Of a stretch of DNA of 64,000 nucleotides, positions 17,928 through 26,740 are shown in pieces. Source of the stretch: Pectinatus cerevisiiphilus (lineage in GTDB: Bacteria; Bacillota; Negativicutes; Selenomonadales; Selenomonadaceae); assembly GCF_004341685.1 (NCBI RefSeq), contig NZ_SMAA01000013.1, positions 1 through 64,000 of the forward strand. The letters are read 5' to 3'. Numbering within the stretch: the first letter of the stretch is position 1; every line of letters begins with the position of its first letter. Under the pieces are notes generated by a model, which was not told where the DNA came from, made no database searches, and saw only the letters and a list, made by a program, of their open reading frames with translations. Made by a program: the position numbers and the translations under genes.

Positions 17928-18032
17928 ATGGGGGGGGATACTTGTCCCATGATAGGGTTTGAGATCGAAAAAGTCAAGGGATTATTTGAGATCATAGAAG
18001 TATTTCTTTCTATATTACCGAAAGTAACATAG
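17928..18032 (+). CDS. Possible small ORF in the DoxX leader, 34 or 27 aa
   Basis: The leader between the promoter and DoxX encodes a 34-residue frame beginning at ATG 17928, directly before a G7 run. A second in-frame ATG at 17949 would give 27 residues (MIGFEIEKVKGLFEIIEVFL, then SILPKVT), with the G tract acting as a ribosome site. The peptide is hydrophobic with spaced charges, like an amphipathic helix. No homologue is recognised. Spacing to the G tract (about 11 bases) is not ideal, so translation is uncertain. It could be a leader peptide, a small membrane peptide or chance. Confidence 0.3.
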   Translation: MGGDTCPMIGFEIEKVKGLFEIIEVFLSILPKVT

Positions 18033-18101
18033 AGAGAAAACGTACGAAATAAGAATAATAGGCACAAGAAAATAATTTTTTTATTGAAGGGAAGTTTTTT
18101 T

Positions 18102-18509
18102 ATGACATACAGATATTATGAAGTAAGTTTGTTTATATTAAGAATAATTTTAGGAATTATTTTTTTAGCACATGGAATTCAAAAGATATCTAATTTCGAT
18201 GAGACTATAAAATTTTTTGAATCAATGGGATTGCCCGGCTTTTTACCGTATTTTGCGGCAACAGTTGAAACCGGTGGTGGTATATTATTAATCTTGGGGC
18301 TTTTGACAAGATTAGCAGGATTGGGGATCACTGTACTAATGATCGGTGCTATTTTAACAGTAAAGCTACAGGCAGGATTTATAGGCGGTTATGAAATGGA
18401 ACTGATGTACATGGCAGCAGCCGTAGCACTTATCTTCTCTGGCAGCCATTTATATGCATTTGATAATATCCTGCAAAAATATTGGAATAAGAATAATAGT
18501 GATAATTAA
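18102..18509 (+). CDS. DoxX family membrane protein, 135 aa
   Basis: Four-helix integral membrane protein of the DoxX/CatD family. The start RYYEVSLFILRIILGIIFLAHGIQKI and the FFESMGLPGFLPYFAATVETGGGILLILGLLTRLAG core are typical. CatD, a DoxX protein, is co-expressed with a catechol dioxygenase in Bacillus quinone stress. Here the neighbour is also an aromatic-ring dioxygenase, 63 bases downstream. The start at 18102 follows GAAGGGAAG. The exact biochemical role of DoxX proteins is not settled. Confidence 0.9.
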   Translation: MTYRYYEVSLFILRIILGIIFLAHGIQKISNFDETIKFFESMGLPGFLPYFAATVETGGGILLILGLLTRLAGLGITVLMIGAILTVKLQAGFIGGYEMELMYMAAAVALIFSGSHLYAFDNILQKYWNKNNSDN

Positions 18510-18572
18510 TTTTTCTAAGCATGTGTAGAACTGATAATTGCAGATGGATTTATTATATAGGAAGGTGTAAAA

Positions 18573-19340
18573 ATGAAGAAAATGCCTGTTCTGTTTATCG
18601 GGCATGGTTCGCCAATGAATGCGATTGAAGACAATGTCTTTTCTTTAAGATGGCATTCATTGCCGGAACTTATACCGAAACCAAAAGCTATTTTGGCTAT
18701 ATCTGCACATTGGTATACTGACGGGACGCGAATAAATACGGCTGCTGAACCTAAAGTTATTTATGATATGTACGGTTTTCCAAAGGAACTGTATGAAGTC
18801 AAATACCCTGCTCCGGGAGCACCGCGGTTAGCTGAATACACTGCTGGACTGATATCTGCGGATGTAACAGAAGACAACAGCTGGGGGATAGACCACGGAA
18901 CCTGGTCCATCCTGCATAGGATGTATCCTAAAGCTGATATACCGGTGTATCAGTTGAGTGTTGATAAAGATGCTGCTCCTGAGCAGCACCTGCAAATAGG
19001 AAGAGAACTTGCAGCTCTGCGTGAGAAGGAGGTATTGATTATTGCCAGTGGTAACGTTGTGCATAATTTAGCCTTGGTGGATTGGGAAATGCAAGGAGGC
19101 CATAGATGGGCTGAAGTATTTGATGCTTTTATAAAGCAAAAAGTTATGGCGAAGGATTATAGGGCTGTTATAGATTATAAACAGGCAGGTGAAAGCGCCA
19201 GACTGGCCTTTTTTACACCGGATCATTTTTACCCATTACTTTATGCCATAGGGGCTGCTGGCAATGATGATCGCTTAACTGTGTTTAATGAAGGTTGCAC
19301 GTTAGGGGCGCTGTCTATGACAAGTTATCTATGGAAATAA
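18573..19340 (+). CDS. ygiD: Class III extradiol ring-cleavage dioxygenase, YgiD-like, 255 aa
   Basis: Metal-dependent dioxygenase of the LigB/DODA superfamily, close to E. coli YgiD (4,5-DOPA extradiol dioxygenase). Conserved histidines are seen in FIGHGSPMNA, ISAHWYTDG, DHGTWSILHRMYP and ASGNVVHNL. These are the metal and acid-base residues of the family. It probably opens catechol-type rings, so it may detoxify catechols or quinols. It follows DoxX in one transcript under the YodB/CatR-like repressor. Unlike Bacillus CatE it belongs to a different (LigB) fold, which makes the locus an analogue of catDE and not a direct copy. AGGAAGGTG supports the start. Confidence 0.9.
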   Translation: MKKMPVLFIGHGSPMNAIEDNVFSLRWHSLPELIPKPKAILAISAHWYTDGTRINTAAEPKVIYDMYGFPKELYEVKYPAPGAPRLAEYTAGLISADVTEDNSWGIDHGTWSILHRMYPKADIPVYQLSVDKDAAPEQHLQIGRELAALREKEVLIIASGNVVHNLALVDWEMQGGHRWAEVFDAFIKQKVMAKDYRAVIDYKQAGESARLAFFTPDHFYPLLYAIGAAGNDDRLTVFNEGCTLGALSMTSYLWK

Positions 19341-19361
19341 TAAATCGCGCGGGAATATATA

Positions 19362-19402
19362 GGGGGCACCGTATTAGTAATTAATGCGGCAGCCCCTTTT
19401 TG
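19362..19402 (+). terminator. Terminator after ygiD
   Basis: GGGGGC / GCCCC stem with further internal pairing and a TTTTT tail, between convergent genes. Confidence 0.7.
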
Positions 19403-19461
19403 CCATTGTTTAGGCAGCTATTAACGGCATAGATTTTGTACGTTTACGGGAAAATAAAATA

Positions 19462-20145
19462 TTAGCTTATTTTTATATCATTGTTATCGGAAAATAATTT
19501 CGTACAAATATCATGGAGAATACGGGCTGTTAGTCCCCAGATAGTTCCTTCTGGTGTTTTGTAGACAAAAACACGCTGGCAAAAACTGCCCCATGGTTTT
19601 TGGTAACGTGTTGGCAGACCAAGTTTCTGCGCAGGTAAGAGCGTTACTACTTCATTATCGGTATTCGTATAAGCAGGATGGTTTTTAATCATTACATGAT
19701 AGATTTCTGGTGGATGCTTTTGAAAATACGAGATGGGTAGTGTAAACGCATGATCAACTTCTGCGGTGCTGGGTTTTATAGCAGTAAAAGGGAAATCACT
19801 TGTAGCGACAAAGGTGTCTATTGTTTTGCCTAGCGGTACGACAAGGGTGTCAAGCTGGCCGAGAATTGATATCCTGGCAGCGGGGATACCAACTTCTTCA
19901 TAGGTCTCGCGCAAGGCGGTACTTTGCAGAGAGATATCTTTTTGGGGGTCAAATTTACCACCGGGAAAACAAATTTCACCGCCTTGTGAAATCGCAAGGT
20001 TTCTTTTTTGGAGTAACAGGTGGTATTCATTGTTGCGGGGGATAAATAAGGCAAGCACAGCAGCGTTCATATATTCTTCTTTTCCTTGAACACCGGGAAA
20101 TGGGGGAAGTAATTTTTTGAGATTTTCTAATTCTTTATTTTGCAT
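19462..20145 (-). CDS. Nudix hydrolase, CoA pyrophosphatase type, 227 aa
   Basis: Cleaves nucleoside diphosphate-X compounds, probably coenzyme A or its oxidised forms. The Nudix box lies around residues 55-85: GGEICFPGGKFDP, then ALRETYEEVGI with the REx2EE metal-binding glutamates. The preceding LLLQKRNLAISQGGEICFPG has the QGG-x-FPGG form typical of the NudL/CoAse subgroup. GGAG lies 8 bases before the ATG. It is followed on the same strand (its upstream side) by a phosphoesterase gene 20 bases away, so the two form one transcript. Confidence 0.88.
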   Translation of the reverse strand: MQNKELENLKKLLPPFPGVQGKEEYMNAAVLALFIPRNNEYHLLLQKRNLAISQGGEICFPGGKFDPQKDISLQSTALRETYEEVGIPAARISILGQLDTLVVPLGKTIDTFVATSDFPFTAIKPSTAEVDHAFTLPISYFQKHPPEIYHVMIKNHPAYTNTDNEVVTLLPAQKLGLPTRYQKPWGSFCQRVFVYKTPEGTIWGLTARILHDICTKLFSDNNDIKIS

Positions 20146-20165
20146 AGAAGATACTCCATCTAAAG

Positions 20166-21272
20166 TTATTTTTTTTGTAAATGTATCAGTACTATTTCAG
20201 GGAGGGGGCCTAGCCTGATGGGAGTACCCCAGAAACCATAACCGTTGGAGACAATAGCAGTCATCTTATTGAAAATTTTGCAGCCGTAATCCAATACATA
20301 TATTCTTTTGGTTATCAGTCTATCAGGATAAAATTGCCCTGCATGTGTGTGTCCCGCTAAATATAAATCATAGTCGGCGGCAGCTGCTGGTGTGATTTGA
20401 TACGGCTCATGTTCAAGTAATATATGAAAGAATGCGGCAGTTTCATTTTTGATGGGGGGGACAGGAGTGGGGTTGTATAGATAATCGTCAAGGCCGGTAA
20501 TTTTTACAGAATTATCAATAAGAGTTGTTTGGTTTTGGAGAAATTCGACGCCAACAGAAGAAAATAACTGCTGTTCCTTGGTGAGATCCCCACCAAAATA
20601 ATCGTGATTGCCATAAACGGCAAATTTTCCTAAAGGGGCAATAATGTTTTTAAGATTACGGTAGCTGCCTTCTCTTATGACCAGGTCAAGATTACCGTCA
20701 ATGATATCACCACCAAAAAGGACAATATCAGGTTTTTGCATATTGATTTTTTGGGTTAATTTCTGGGCAAAAGATTTTCCCAGCATGGCACCAAGATGAA
20801 TATCACTGATAAAAGCGATAGTATAATTTTTGGTTAATGGTTTTGTTGTACGGATGGTAATATGGCGGCAAACATGATGGAAGGCATTCCAATTACCCCA
20901 TACGATGAGAAAAATAATAACAAAAAAGCCTGCCGATATCAGTTTTGCCGAAAATTCCGGCCAGTATGCACGTAACTGAAAAATACCGGTAAATATATAA
21001 GCAAGAGCATAGAGCAAAAGTAAATATAAAGAGTAATAAAAAAATATCAGCCAATAGCCGCCAAGATAGGAAAGGAATTTACTTATTGGCACAGAAAATT
21101 GGTTTTTTATTATATTTGGTAAAGTGAAGATAATGGGAAGAAGCAAAAAAGGGATAATAGACCAAGGTATAGCAAAAAAAGCTAAACCTTGTTTATACAT
21201 GCACCATTGGCCAATGCCGATAAGCATTCCGGCTAAACAAATGAAAATGAAAAACATCGGGCGCTTTTTCAT
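20166..21272 (-). CDS. Membrane-anchored metallophosphoesterase, 368 aa
   Basis: The N-terminal part has four hydrophobic helices (about residues 5-130). A calcineurin-like phosphoesterase domain follows: SDIHLGAMLG (DxH), GGDIIDG (GDxxD), GNHDYFGG (GNHD), and LAGHTHAGQFYP (GHxH), all metal ligands of a dinuclear centre. This architecture matches YkuE/YpbG-type proteins, some of which act on UDP-diacylglucosamine or on phospholipids; substrate is not certain here. GGAG precedes the ATG. The Nudix gene lies 20 bases downstream. Confidence 0.9.
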   Translation of the reverse strand: MKKRPMFFIFICLAGMLIGIGQWCMYKQGLAFFAIPWSIIPFLLLPIIFTLPNIIKNQFSVPISKFLSYLGGYWLIFFYYSLYLLLLYALAYIFTGIFQLRAYWPEFSAKLISAGFFVIIFLIVWGNWNAFHHVCRHITIRTTKPLTKNYTIAFISDIHLGAMLGKSFAQKLTQKINMQKPDIVLFGGDIIDGNLDLVIREGSYRNLKNIIAPLGKFAVYGNHDYFGGDLTKEQQLFSSVGVEFLQNQTTLIDNSVKITGLDDYLYNPTPVPPIKNETAAFFHILLEHEPYQITPAAAADYDLYLAGHTHAGQFYPDRLITKRIYVLDYGCKIFNKMTAIVSNGYGFWGTPIRLGPLPEIVLIHLQKK

Positions 21273-21394
21273 AATAAAAAGAGGTCTCCTTAAAATGTTG
21301 GAAGGACGTACCCTTTATCATCCGTCGATAAAAAATACGTCCTTTGTTTATAATATATGTAGTATATATACTCCAAGATAGTCATTGTACTTTA

Positions 21395-21736
21395 TTATTC
21401 GTTGATAATCAAGGCCATAAAAACGAGGTCATTGTCGGCGGTATTTTCAATGCCATGATATTCACCTTCAGGACAGAACGTCGTGTCCCCTTCTTTTACA
21501 GTGATTTCCCTGCCATTATCATTATATAAGCCGGTGCCGGCTATGATATGGTAAGTTTCATTATTCCCTTTGTGTTGGTGGTAGCCAAGTGAACAACCAG
21601 GTTCAAGTGTTACTTTGGCGAACATTTCGCATTTGCCTTTCATTTCGGCGGGAGTCAGTAATTTTTCTATCAGGATATGTCCTTTGCCACCAGCTTTTTT
21701 TTCTGCACGGATAACTTCTTGTTTTTTCATCAACAT
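21395..21736 (-). CDS. Small cupin-domain protein, 113 aa
   Basis: Single beta-barrel cupin. Motif 1 is GYHQHKGNNETYHIIAGTG (two His, one Glu, one His, a metal-binding set) and motif 2 is PEGEYHGIEN. Such stand-alone cupins may bind a metal and act as isomerases, dioxygenases or sensors. Nothing in the sequence or the neighbours (phosphoesterase, YdcF) fixes the reaction. AGAGGT precedes ATG 21736; a second ATG two codons later is possible. Confidence 0.88.
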   Translation of the reverse strand: MLMKKQEVIRAEKKAGGKGHILIEKLLTPAEMKGKCEMFAKVTLEPGCSLGYHQHKGNNETYHIIAGTGLYNDNGREITVKEGDTTFCPEGEYHGIENTADNDLVFMALIINE

Positions 21737-21833
21737 GTTAAAATACCTCTTTTGCTAAATTTGATTAATTTATGGTAATATATAATTATATTTCGATACA
21801 GACATAAAATATCCTTTTGGAGGAACATATTGA

Positions 21834-22592
21834 ATGATTTATTTGCTGAAATTCGGGGCAAGTCTTATTTTGCCACCGGGGATTTTTATTGTGTTGATGC
21901 TATTGCTGGCGAGAAATTGCTGGAAGACATATAAAAGAAGGACAGCGATAAAAATTTTTGTAATAGCGATTGCGTTATATATTGCCTCAACAGGATGGAT
22001 GGCGCAAAAAATGGTCAGTGCTTTGGAAAATGAATACAATCCGCCTGTTTATCCGACTGGTGATGCCATTATACTGCTGGGAGGCGGAGCAACTTTGGAT
22101 ACTCCGGATATCAGCGGCACAGGAGAGTTGCGCAGTATACCGGCAAACCGCTTGCTGACTGCAGTAAGGTTGCAGCACAGGCTAGGTGTGCCGATCCTTG
22201 TTTCTGGTGGACAGGTTTATGAGGACAGCGGAAAAGAAGCTGTTATAGCAAAGCGTATTTTAATGGATATGGGTGTGCCGGAAGATGAAATATTGGTAGA
22301 GGATAAAAGTTTGAATACGAAGCAAAATGCGAAGTTTTCAGCTGATATGCTGCAGGATTATGAACTGTACGAGCCAATTTTAGTAACTTCGGCTTTTCAT
22401 ATGAAACGGGCGGTGCTCAATTTTGAACAGGAAAATGTCCATGTTACGCCTTATCCTGCTGATTATATAGAAAATAAAAAACAGGTTTTTCACTATAATA
22501 AATTGGCTCCATCAGCTGATGCCCTGGCAGATACGGAAATGGCACTGCAAGAAAATTTACGGTTTTTAGTGACAAAATATCTGAAATATTAA
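21834..22592 (+). CDS. YdcF/ElyC-family (DUF218) membrane protein, 252 aa
   Basis: Two N-terminal membrane helices (about residues 8-25 and 40-57) anchor a DUF218 domain. The domain begins DAIILLGGGATLD and includes LVSGGQVYEDSGKEAVIAKRILMDMGVPEDEILVEDKSLNTKQNA and LVTSAFHMKRAV, the usual conserved blocks. ElyC in E. coli affects envelope polymer (lipid carrier) metabolism; the reaction is unknown. Translation would start 10 bases after GGAGG. The MATE gene follows 31 bases later, so the two may be co-transcribed. Confidence 0.9.
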   Translation: MIYLLKFGASLILPPGIFIVLMLLLARNCWKTYKRRTAIKIFVIAIALYIASTGWMAQKMVSALENEYNPPVYPTGDAIILLGGGATLDTPDISGTGELRSIPANRLLTAVRLQHRLGVPILVSGGQVYEDSGKEAVIAKRILMDMGVPEDEILVEDKSLNTKQNAKFSADMLQDYELYEPILVTSAFHMKRAVLNFEQENVHVTPYPADYIENKKQVFHYNKLAPSADALADTEMALQENLRFLVTKYLKY

Positions 22593-22623
22593 ATTCAATA
22601 TTAACTGGAATTGGTGGATTTAA

Positions 22624-23961
22624 ATGACGAAGAATTTGACTATAGGCGGTCCGGCCGGACTGATATTTGCTTTCGCAGTGCCTCTTGTTGCTGGTAATGT
22701 CTTTCAGCAGATGTATCTTTTGGTAGATACACTTATTGTTGGTAGATTTCTTGGTGTAAGTGCGTTGGCGGCAGTTGGCTGCTGCGGAGGACTGATGTTT
22801 TTGATGGTGGGCTTTGTATTGGGGTTCACCAATGGCCTTTCTATTTATACGGGGCAGCAGTTTGGTGCGGGCAATCTTGAGGGTGTGCGCAAAAGCGCGG
22901 CAGCCTGCCTTGCGATAAGTGCGGTCATGGCTGTTATTTTAACTGTTGTGGGGATAATAGCGGCAAAGCCAATGCTTGTTTTTATGCAAACACCACCAGA
23001 TGTGCTGGATATGTCATATTCTTTCATCAGTATCATATACGGTGGTATTGCTGTTACAATAATTTTTAATATGATGATGAATTTTATTAGGGCTTTAGGT
23101 GACAGTAAAACGCCGTTGTATTTTCTTGTTTTCAGTACGGTAGCAAATATATTGTTGGAAATATTATTTATACCGGTAATGGGTTGGGGGATTGCTGGTG
23201 CGGCTATAGCAACTGTAATCTGCCAGATGATTTCTGCGGGGCTTTGTTTTTTATATATTGTCAAGAAAATGCCTTTACTGCGTATTGGCAGAGCTGATTG
23301 GCACTTGTCATGGCATTTTATTTGGCAGCATTTACAGATCGGGTTGCCCATGGGATTCCAATCTTCTATAATAGCTATAGGAGCAATTATTTTACAGATT
23401 TCTTTAAATAATTTGGGTGAGGTTGCGATTGCGGCTTATTCCGCTGCGCAAAAAATAGATATGATCGCAGTGATGCCGATGATGTCTTTCGGTATGGCAA
23501 TGGCTGCATATACGGCACAGAACTACGGTGCTAAGAAGATTGCTAGAATTGATAAAGGCGTAACTAAATGCATGCTGATGTCAGGTGGTTTTGCTATTTT
23601 CATTGGATTTATTTTAATCACCTTTGGACCGGTGATGCTTGAACAGTTCGTTGGCAGTGAAGAAGTACAGGTAATTGAATACGGACATTTATATTTGATT
23701 GTGAATGGCATTAGTTATGTCATTTTATCATTGCTTTTTATTTACCGTTTTACATTACAAGGACTCGGGCAAAGTATTGTACCTACGATCGCCGGCGTGA
23801 TGGAACTTTTGATGCGTGGCTTAGTTGCTGTGTTTTTAGTCAATATGTGGGGCTATATCGGTGCTTGCCTTGCCAATCCTTTGGCTTGGATTGGTTCGTG
23901 CCTGCCCTTAGCGGTCATGTATTATTATACTCGCCGCAATCTGCATAGAGCATATGATTAG
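22624..23961 (+). CDS. MATE family efflux transporter, 445 aa
   Basis: Second MATE antiporter of the window, with twelve predicted membrane segments in two bundles. The N-terminus (GGPAGLIFAFAVPLVAGNVF, then QQMYLLVDTLIVGRFLG) resembles the DinF/MepA-like subgroup of Firmicutes, and the second half starts near IGLPMGFQSSIIAIGAI. GGTGG lies before the ATG. It is more like the DinF/NorM Firmicute type than the pump at 3.6 kb. Substrate unknown. Confidence 0.9.
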   Translation: MTKNLTIGGPAGLIFAFAVPLVAGNVFQQMYLLVDTLIVGRFLGVSALAAVGCCGGLMFLMVGFVLGFTNGLSIYTGQQFGAGNLEGVRKSAAACLAISAVMAVILTVVGIIAAKPMLVFMQTPPDVLDMSYSFISIIYGGIAVTIIFNMMMNFIRALGDSKTPLYFLVFSTVANILLEILFIPVMGWGIAGAAIATVICQMISAGLCFLYIVKKMPLLRIGRADWHLSWHFIWQHLQIGLPMGFQSSIIAIGAIILQISLNNLGEVAIAAYSAAQKIDMIAVMPMMSFGMAMAAYTAQNYGAKKIARIDKGVTKCMLMSGGFAIFIGFILITFGPVMLEQFVGSEEVQVIEYGHLYLIVNGISYVILSLLFIYRFTLQGLGQSIVPTIAGVMELLMRGLVAVFLVNMWGYIGACLANPLAWIGSCLPLAVMYYYTRRNLHRAYD

Positions 23962-24261
23962 AAAAATAATTTTATGGTGGCTTGGGAAAAGTATTTATTT
24001 TTATAAATTAAGAGTATTAGGAGTTGTTGCTAAGCAAAATAGTAAACGTTTAATAAAAAGATATGGCAATGCATTTTGGGAGGTGGTCATTAGAGGAAAT
24101 TTTTGCATCAGCAACGAATTATATAATTAGGTTCAAATTTTGTTTTGCTGAAAATATTTAATAAAATGATTAATGAAATATTGTATGCTTCAGATCAAAT
24201 GGCTCATTGTGAAGCAATCGCATCGTGAGCAATCGGTATTAACTTTGAGAAGGGATGATTA
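23962..24261. other. Intergenic region before the phosphohexomutase gene
   Basis: 300 bases, AT-rich, holding the promoter of the sugar-phosphate genes. A GCTCA/TGAGC repeat lies near 24202-24230. No terminator with a clear T tail and no open frame with a ribosome site were seen. Confidence 0.4.
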
Positions 24262-25620
24262 ATGATTATGGAATTAAAACGTGCAGCTTTTAAGGCTTAT
24301 GATATTCGTGGTAAATATCCGTCTGAAATAAATGAAGAAATGGCTTATCGTATTGGCAGGGTATATGTTGATCTTTTTAAAAGTAAAAAAGTAGTTGTAG
24401 GTCATGATATTCGTTTATCAGGTCCCCAAATAAGGGATGCTTTGGTGCGTGGTTTTACTGAAATGGGTTGTGATGTGGTAGATATAGGGCAATGCGGTAC
24501 AGAAATGATTTATTTTGCTACGTCCTTTTTGAAGTTGGATGGCGGCATAATGATCACTGCAAGCCATAATCCAAAGGATTATAACGGTATGAAACTCGTG
24601 CGGGAAGGGGCACGCCCGATAAGTTCTGATACTGGCCTGAAAGAAATAGAAGAACGGGTTATCGCTGGTAATTTAGGAACTACTGCTGCTGTAAAAGGCA
24701 CTGTTGTGCAAAAAGATGTCATGACAGATTATGTAACACATATTGTGGGTTATGTTGATAAAAAACTGCTCAAGCCTTTGAAAGTAGTGGTAAATGCAGG
24801 TAATGGTTCCGCTGGACCTGTAATTGATGCAATGGAAAAATATCTGCCTTTTAAACTTATAAAAATAAATAATAAACCAGATGGTAACTTCCCGAATGGT
24901 GTACCAAATCCATTGCTTGTTGAAAATCGTGAAGCTACAGCCAAGGCAGTGCGTGAAAATAAGGCTGATGTAGGTGTAGCCTGGGATGGCGATTTTGATC
25001 GGTGTTTCTTTTTTGATGAAAAAGGTGACATGATAGAAGGTTACTATATAGTGGGCTTGTTGGCAAAATCATTTTTGTTAAAGACACCTGGTGCAAAGAT
25101 AATCTATGATCCAAGACTTATCTGGAATACCATTGAAATAGTAAAAGAAGCTGGTGGCACGCCTGTCTTGTGTAGGAGTGGGCATACCTTTATAAAAGAA
25201 ATGATGCGTAAGGTAAATGCAGTCTATGGTGGCGAAATGTCGGCACATAATTATTTCCGTGAATTTACCTTCTGTGACAGTGGCATGCTTACATGTCTTT
25301 TAGTATTGGAATTGATTTGCCAGGACAGCCGCCCGCTTTCAGCAATGATGGCAGAACGGATGGAAAGATATCCGATAAGTGGTGAAATGAACAGCACAGT
25401 AAAGGATGCTGCGGCTATTATGAAAAAAGTTGAAAAACTTTACGGCAGTAAGGGAAAAATTGATAAGACAGATGGTCTTAGTGTTTCTTATGATAAGTGG
25501 CGGTTTAGTTTAAGAATATCCAATACTGAACCTGTGATTAGGCTGAATGTCGAATCACGCGGTGATAAGAAATTGGTAGCAGAAAAAACTAAAGAACTGC
25601 TTTCTGTGATAAGAGGATAA
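24262..25620 (+). CDS. Phosphomannomutase/phosphoglucomutase, 452 aa
   Basis: Alpha-D-phosphohexomutase converting hexose 6-phosphate to hexose 1-phosphate. Four landmarks are visible: N-terminal KAYDIRGKYP; the active-site serine loop TASHNPKDYNG; the Mg loop DGDFDRC; the sugar-binding loop GGEMSAHNYF; and the C-terminal phosphate loop RISNTEPVIRLNVE. This is the bifunctional PMM/PGM type. Together with galU and pgi just downstream it supplies glucose-1-phosphate for UDP-glucose. AAGGGATG lies 6 bases before ATG 24262. Main substrate (mannose or glucose) cannot be told by eye. Confidence 0.93.
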   Translation: MIMELKRAAFKAYDIRGKYPSEINEEMAYRIGRVYVDLFKSKKVVVGHDIRLSGPQIRDALVRGFTEMGCDVVDIGQCGTEMIYFATSFLKLDGGIMITASHNPKDYNGMKLVREGARPISSDTGLKEIEERVIAGNLGTTAAVKGTVVQKDVMTDYVTHIVGYVDKKLLKPLKVVVNAGNGSAGPVIDAMEKYLPFKLIKINNKPDGNFPNGVPNPLLVENREATAKAVRENKADVGVAWDGDFDRCFFFDEKGDMIEGYYIVGLLAKSFLLKTPGAKIIYDPRLIWNTIEIVKEAGGTPVLCRSGHTFIKEMMRKVNAVYGGEMSAHNYFREFTFCDSGMLTCLLVLELICQDSRPLSAMMAERMERYPISGEMNSTVKDAAAIMKKVEKLYGSKGKIDKTDGLSVSYDKWRFSLRISNTEPVIRLNVESRGDKKLVAEKTKELLSVIRG

Positions 25621-25656
25621 GATAAATAGTAAATATTGTATTGGTGGTAATTATTA

Positions 25657-26559
25657 ATGCAGAAAAAAATCAGAAAAGCTATTATTCCAGCGGCAGGACT
25701 TGGTACCCGTTTCTTACCGGCAACGAAAGCGCAGCCAAAAGAAATGCTGCCGATAGTTGATAAACCAGCTATTCAGTTTATTATTGAAGAAGCTATTGCA
25801 TCTGGAATTGAAGAAATTTTAGTCATAACAGGGCGCAATAAACGTTCTATCGAAGATCATTTTGACCGTTCGTTGGAATTAGAATTGCAGCTCAAGGCCA
25901 AGGGAAAGTATGAAATGCTGAAGACTATTGAAGAAATTTCCAATATATCTTTGCTTTTTATTCGACAAAAAGAAGCACGTGGGTTGGGCCATGCTGTTTT
26001 GTGTGCTAAACAATTTGTGGGAGACGAACCCTTTGCGGTATTGCTCGGGGATGACTTAGTCGATTCAGAAGTACCTTGTCTTGAACAGCTGATAAAAGCT
26101 TATGATGATTTGGGAGGCAGTATCTTAGGCGTGCAGCGCGTGCCCCATTCACAGGTATGCAATTATGGGATAATAGATCCTATCCGTGTGAAGGACAATG
26201 TCTGGCTCGCTAAAGATCTCGTTGAAAAACCGGCGCTGGAAAAAGCTCCTTCTGATTTGGCAGTATTGGGAAGATATATATTGGAACCTGAGATTTTCAC
26301 TATATTGGAACATACTGCGCCTGGCAGTGGTAATGAAATCCAACTTACAGATGCTATTTGTGAATTAAGCAGTAGACAAAAAATATTTGCCTTAAATTTT
26401 TCCGGTAGACGCTATGATATTGGCGATAAGGAAGGTTTTTTGGAAGCTACGGTAGAGTATGCACTGAAGCGGCCAGAACTGCGTGATCGGTTTATGGCTT
26501 ATATGCTCAGGACAATAGGACCAATTCTAAAGGCAGAAAAAGGCTTTTCGGAAGAATGA
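25657..26559 (+). CDS. galU: UTP-glucose-1-phosphate uridylyltransferase, 300 aa
   Basis: Forms UDP-glucose from UTP and glucose-1-phosphate. The N-terminal nucleotide-binding signature AIIPAAGLGTRFLPATKAQPKEMLPIVDKPAIQ is complete, although one run is given here only in part. The Mg and sugar motifs LLGDDLVDSE, YGIIDP, VEKPALEKAPS and LTDAI are present. Length is normal. It lies 36 bases after the mutase that makes its substrate, and pgi follows, so the three genes form a nucleotide-sugar supply group for envelope polysaccharide. Confidence 0.95.
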   Translation: MQKKIRKAIIPAAGLGTRFLPATKAQPKEMLPIVDKPAIQFIIEEAIASGIEEILVITGRNKRSIEDHFDRSLELELQLKAKGKYEMLKTIEEISNISLLFIRQKEARGLGHAVLCAKQFVGDEPFAVLLGDDLVDSEVPCLEQLIKAYDDLGGSILGVQRVPHSQVCNYGIIDPIRVKDNVWLAKDLVEKPALEKAPSDLAVLGRYILEPEIFTILEHTAPGSGNEIQLTDAICELSSRQKIFALNFSGRRYDIGDKEGFLEATVEYALKRPELRDRFMAYMLRTIGPILKAEKGFSEE

Positions 26560-26740
26560 CCTTTATCGGTATGGTTTAAGGAAAATATTTAATGGTATGC
26601 AGCAGTTAAAATAATAGTTTATTAAAGTAAGAAACTATTGTAAAATCAGGATAGCGGTAGTTACATGCAAGGTAATTGCTGTTGTGTTTATAATATGTAT
26701 TGAAAATTAGGCGTTATTTATGAAGAGAGGGACTGTGAAG

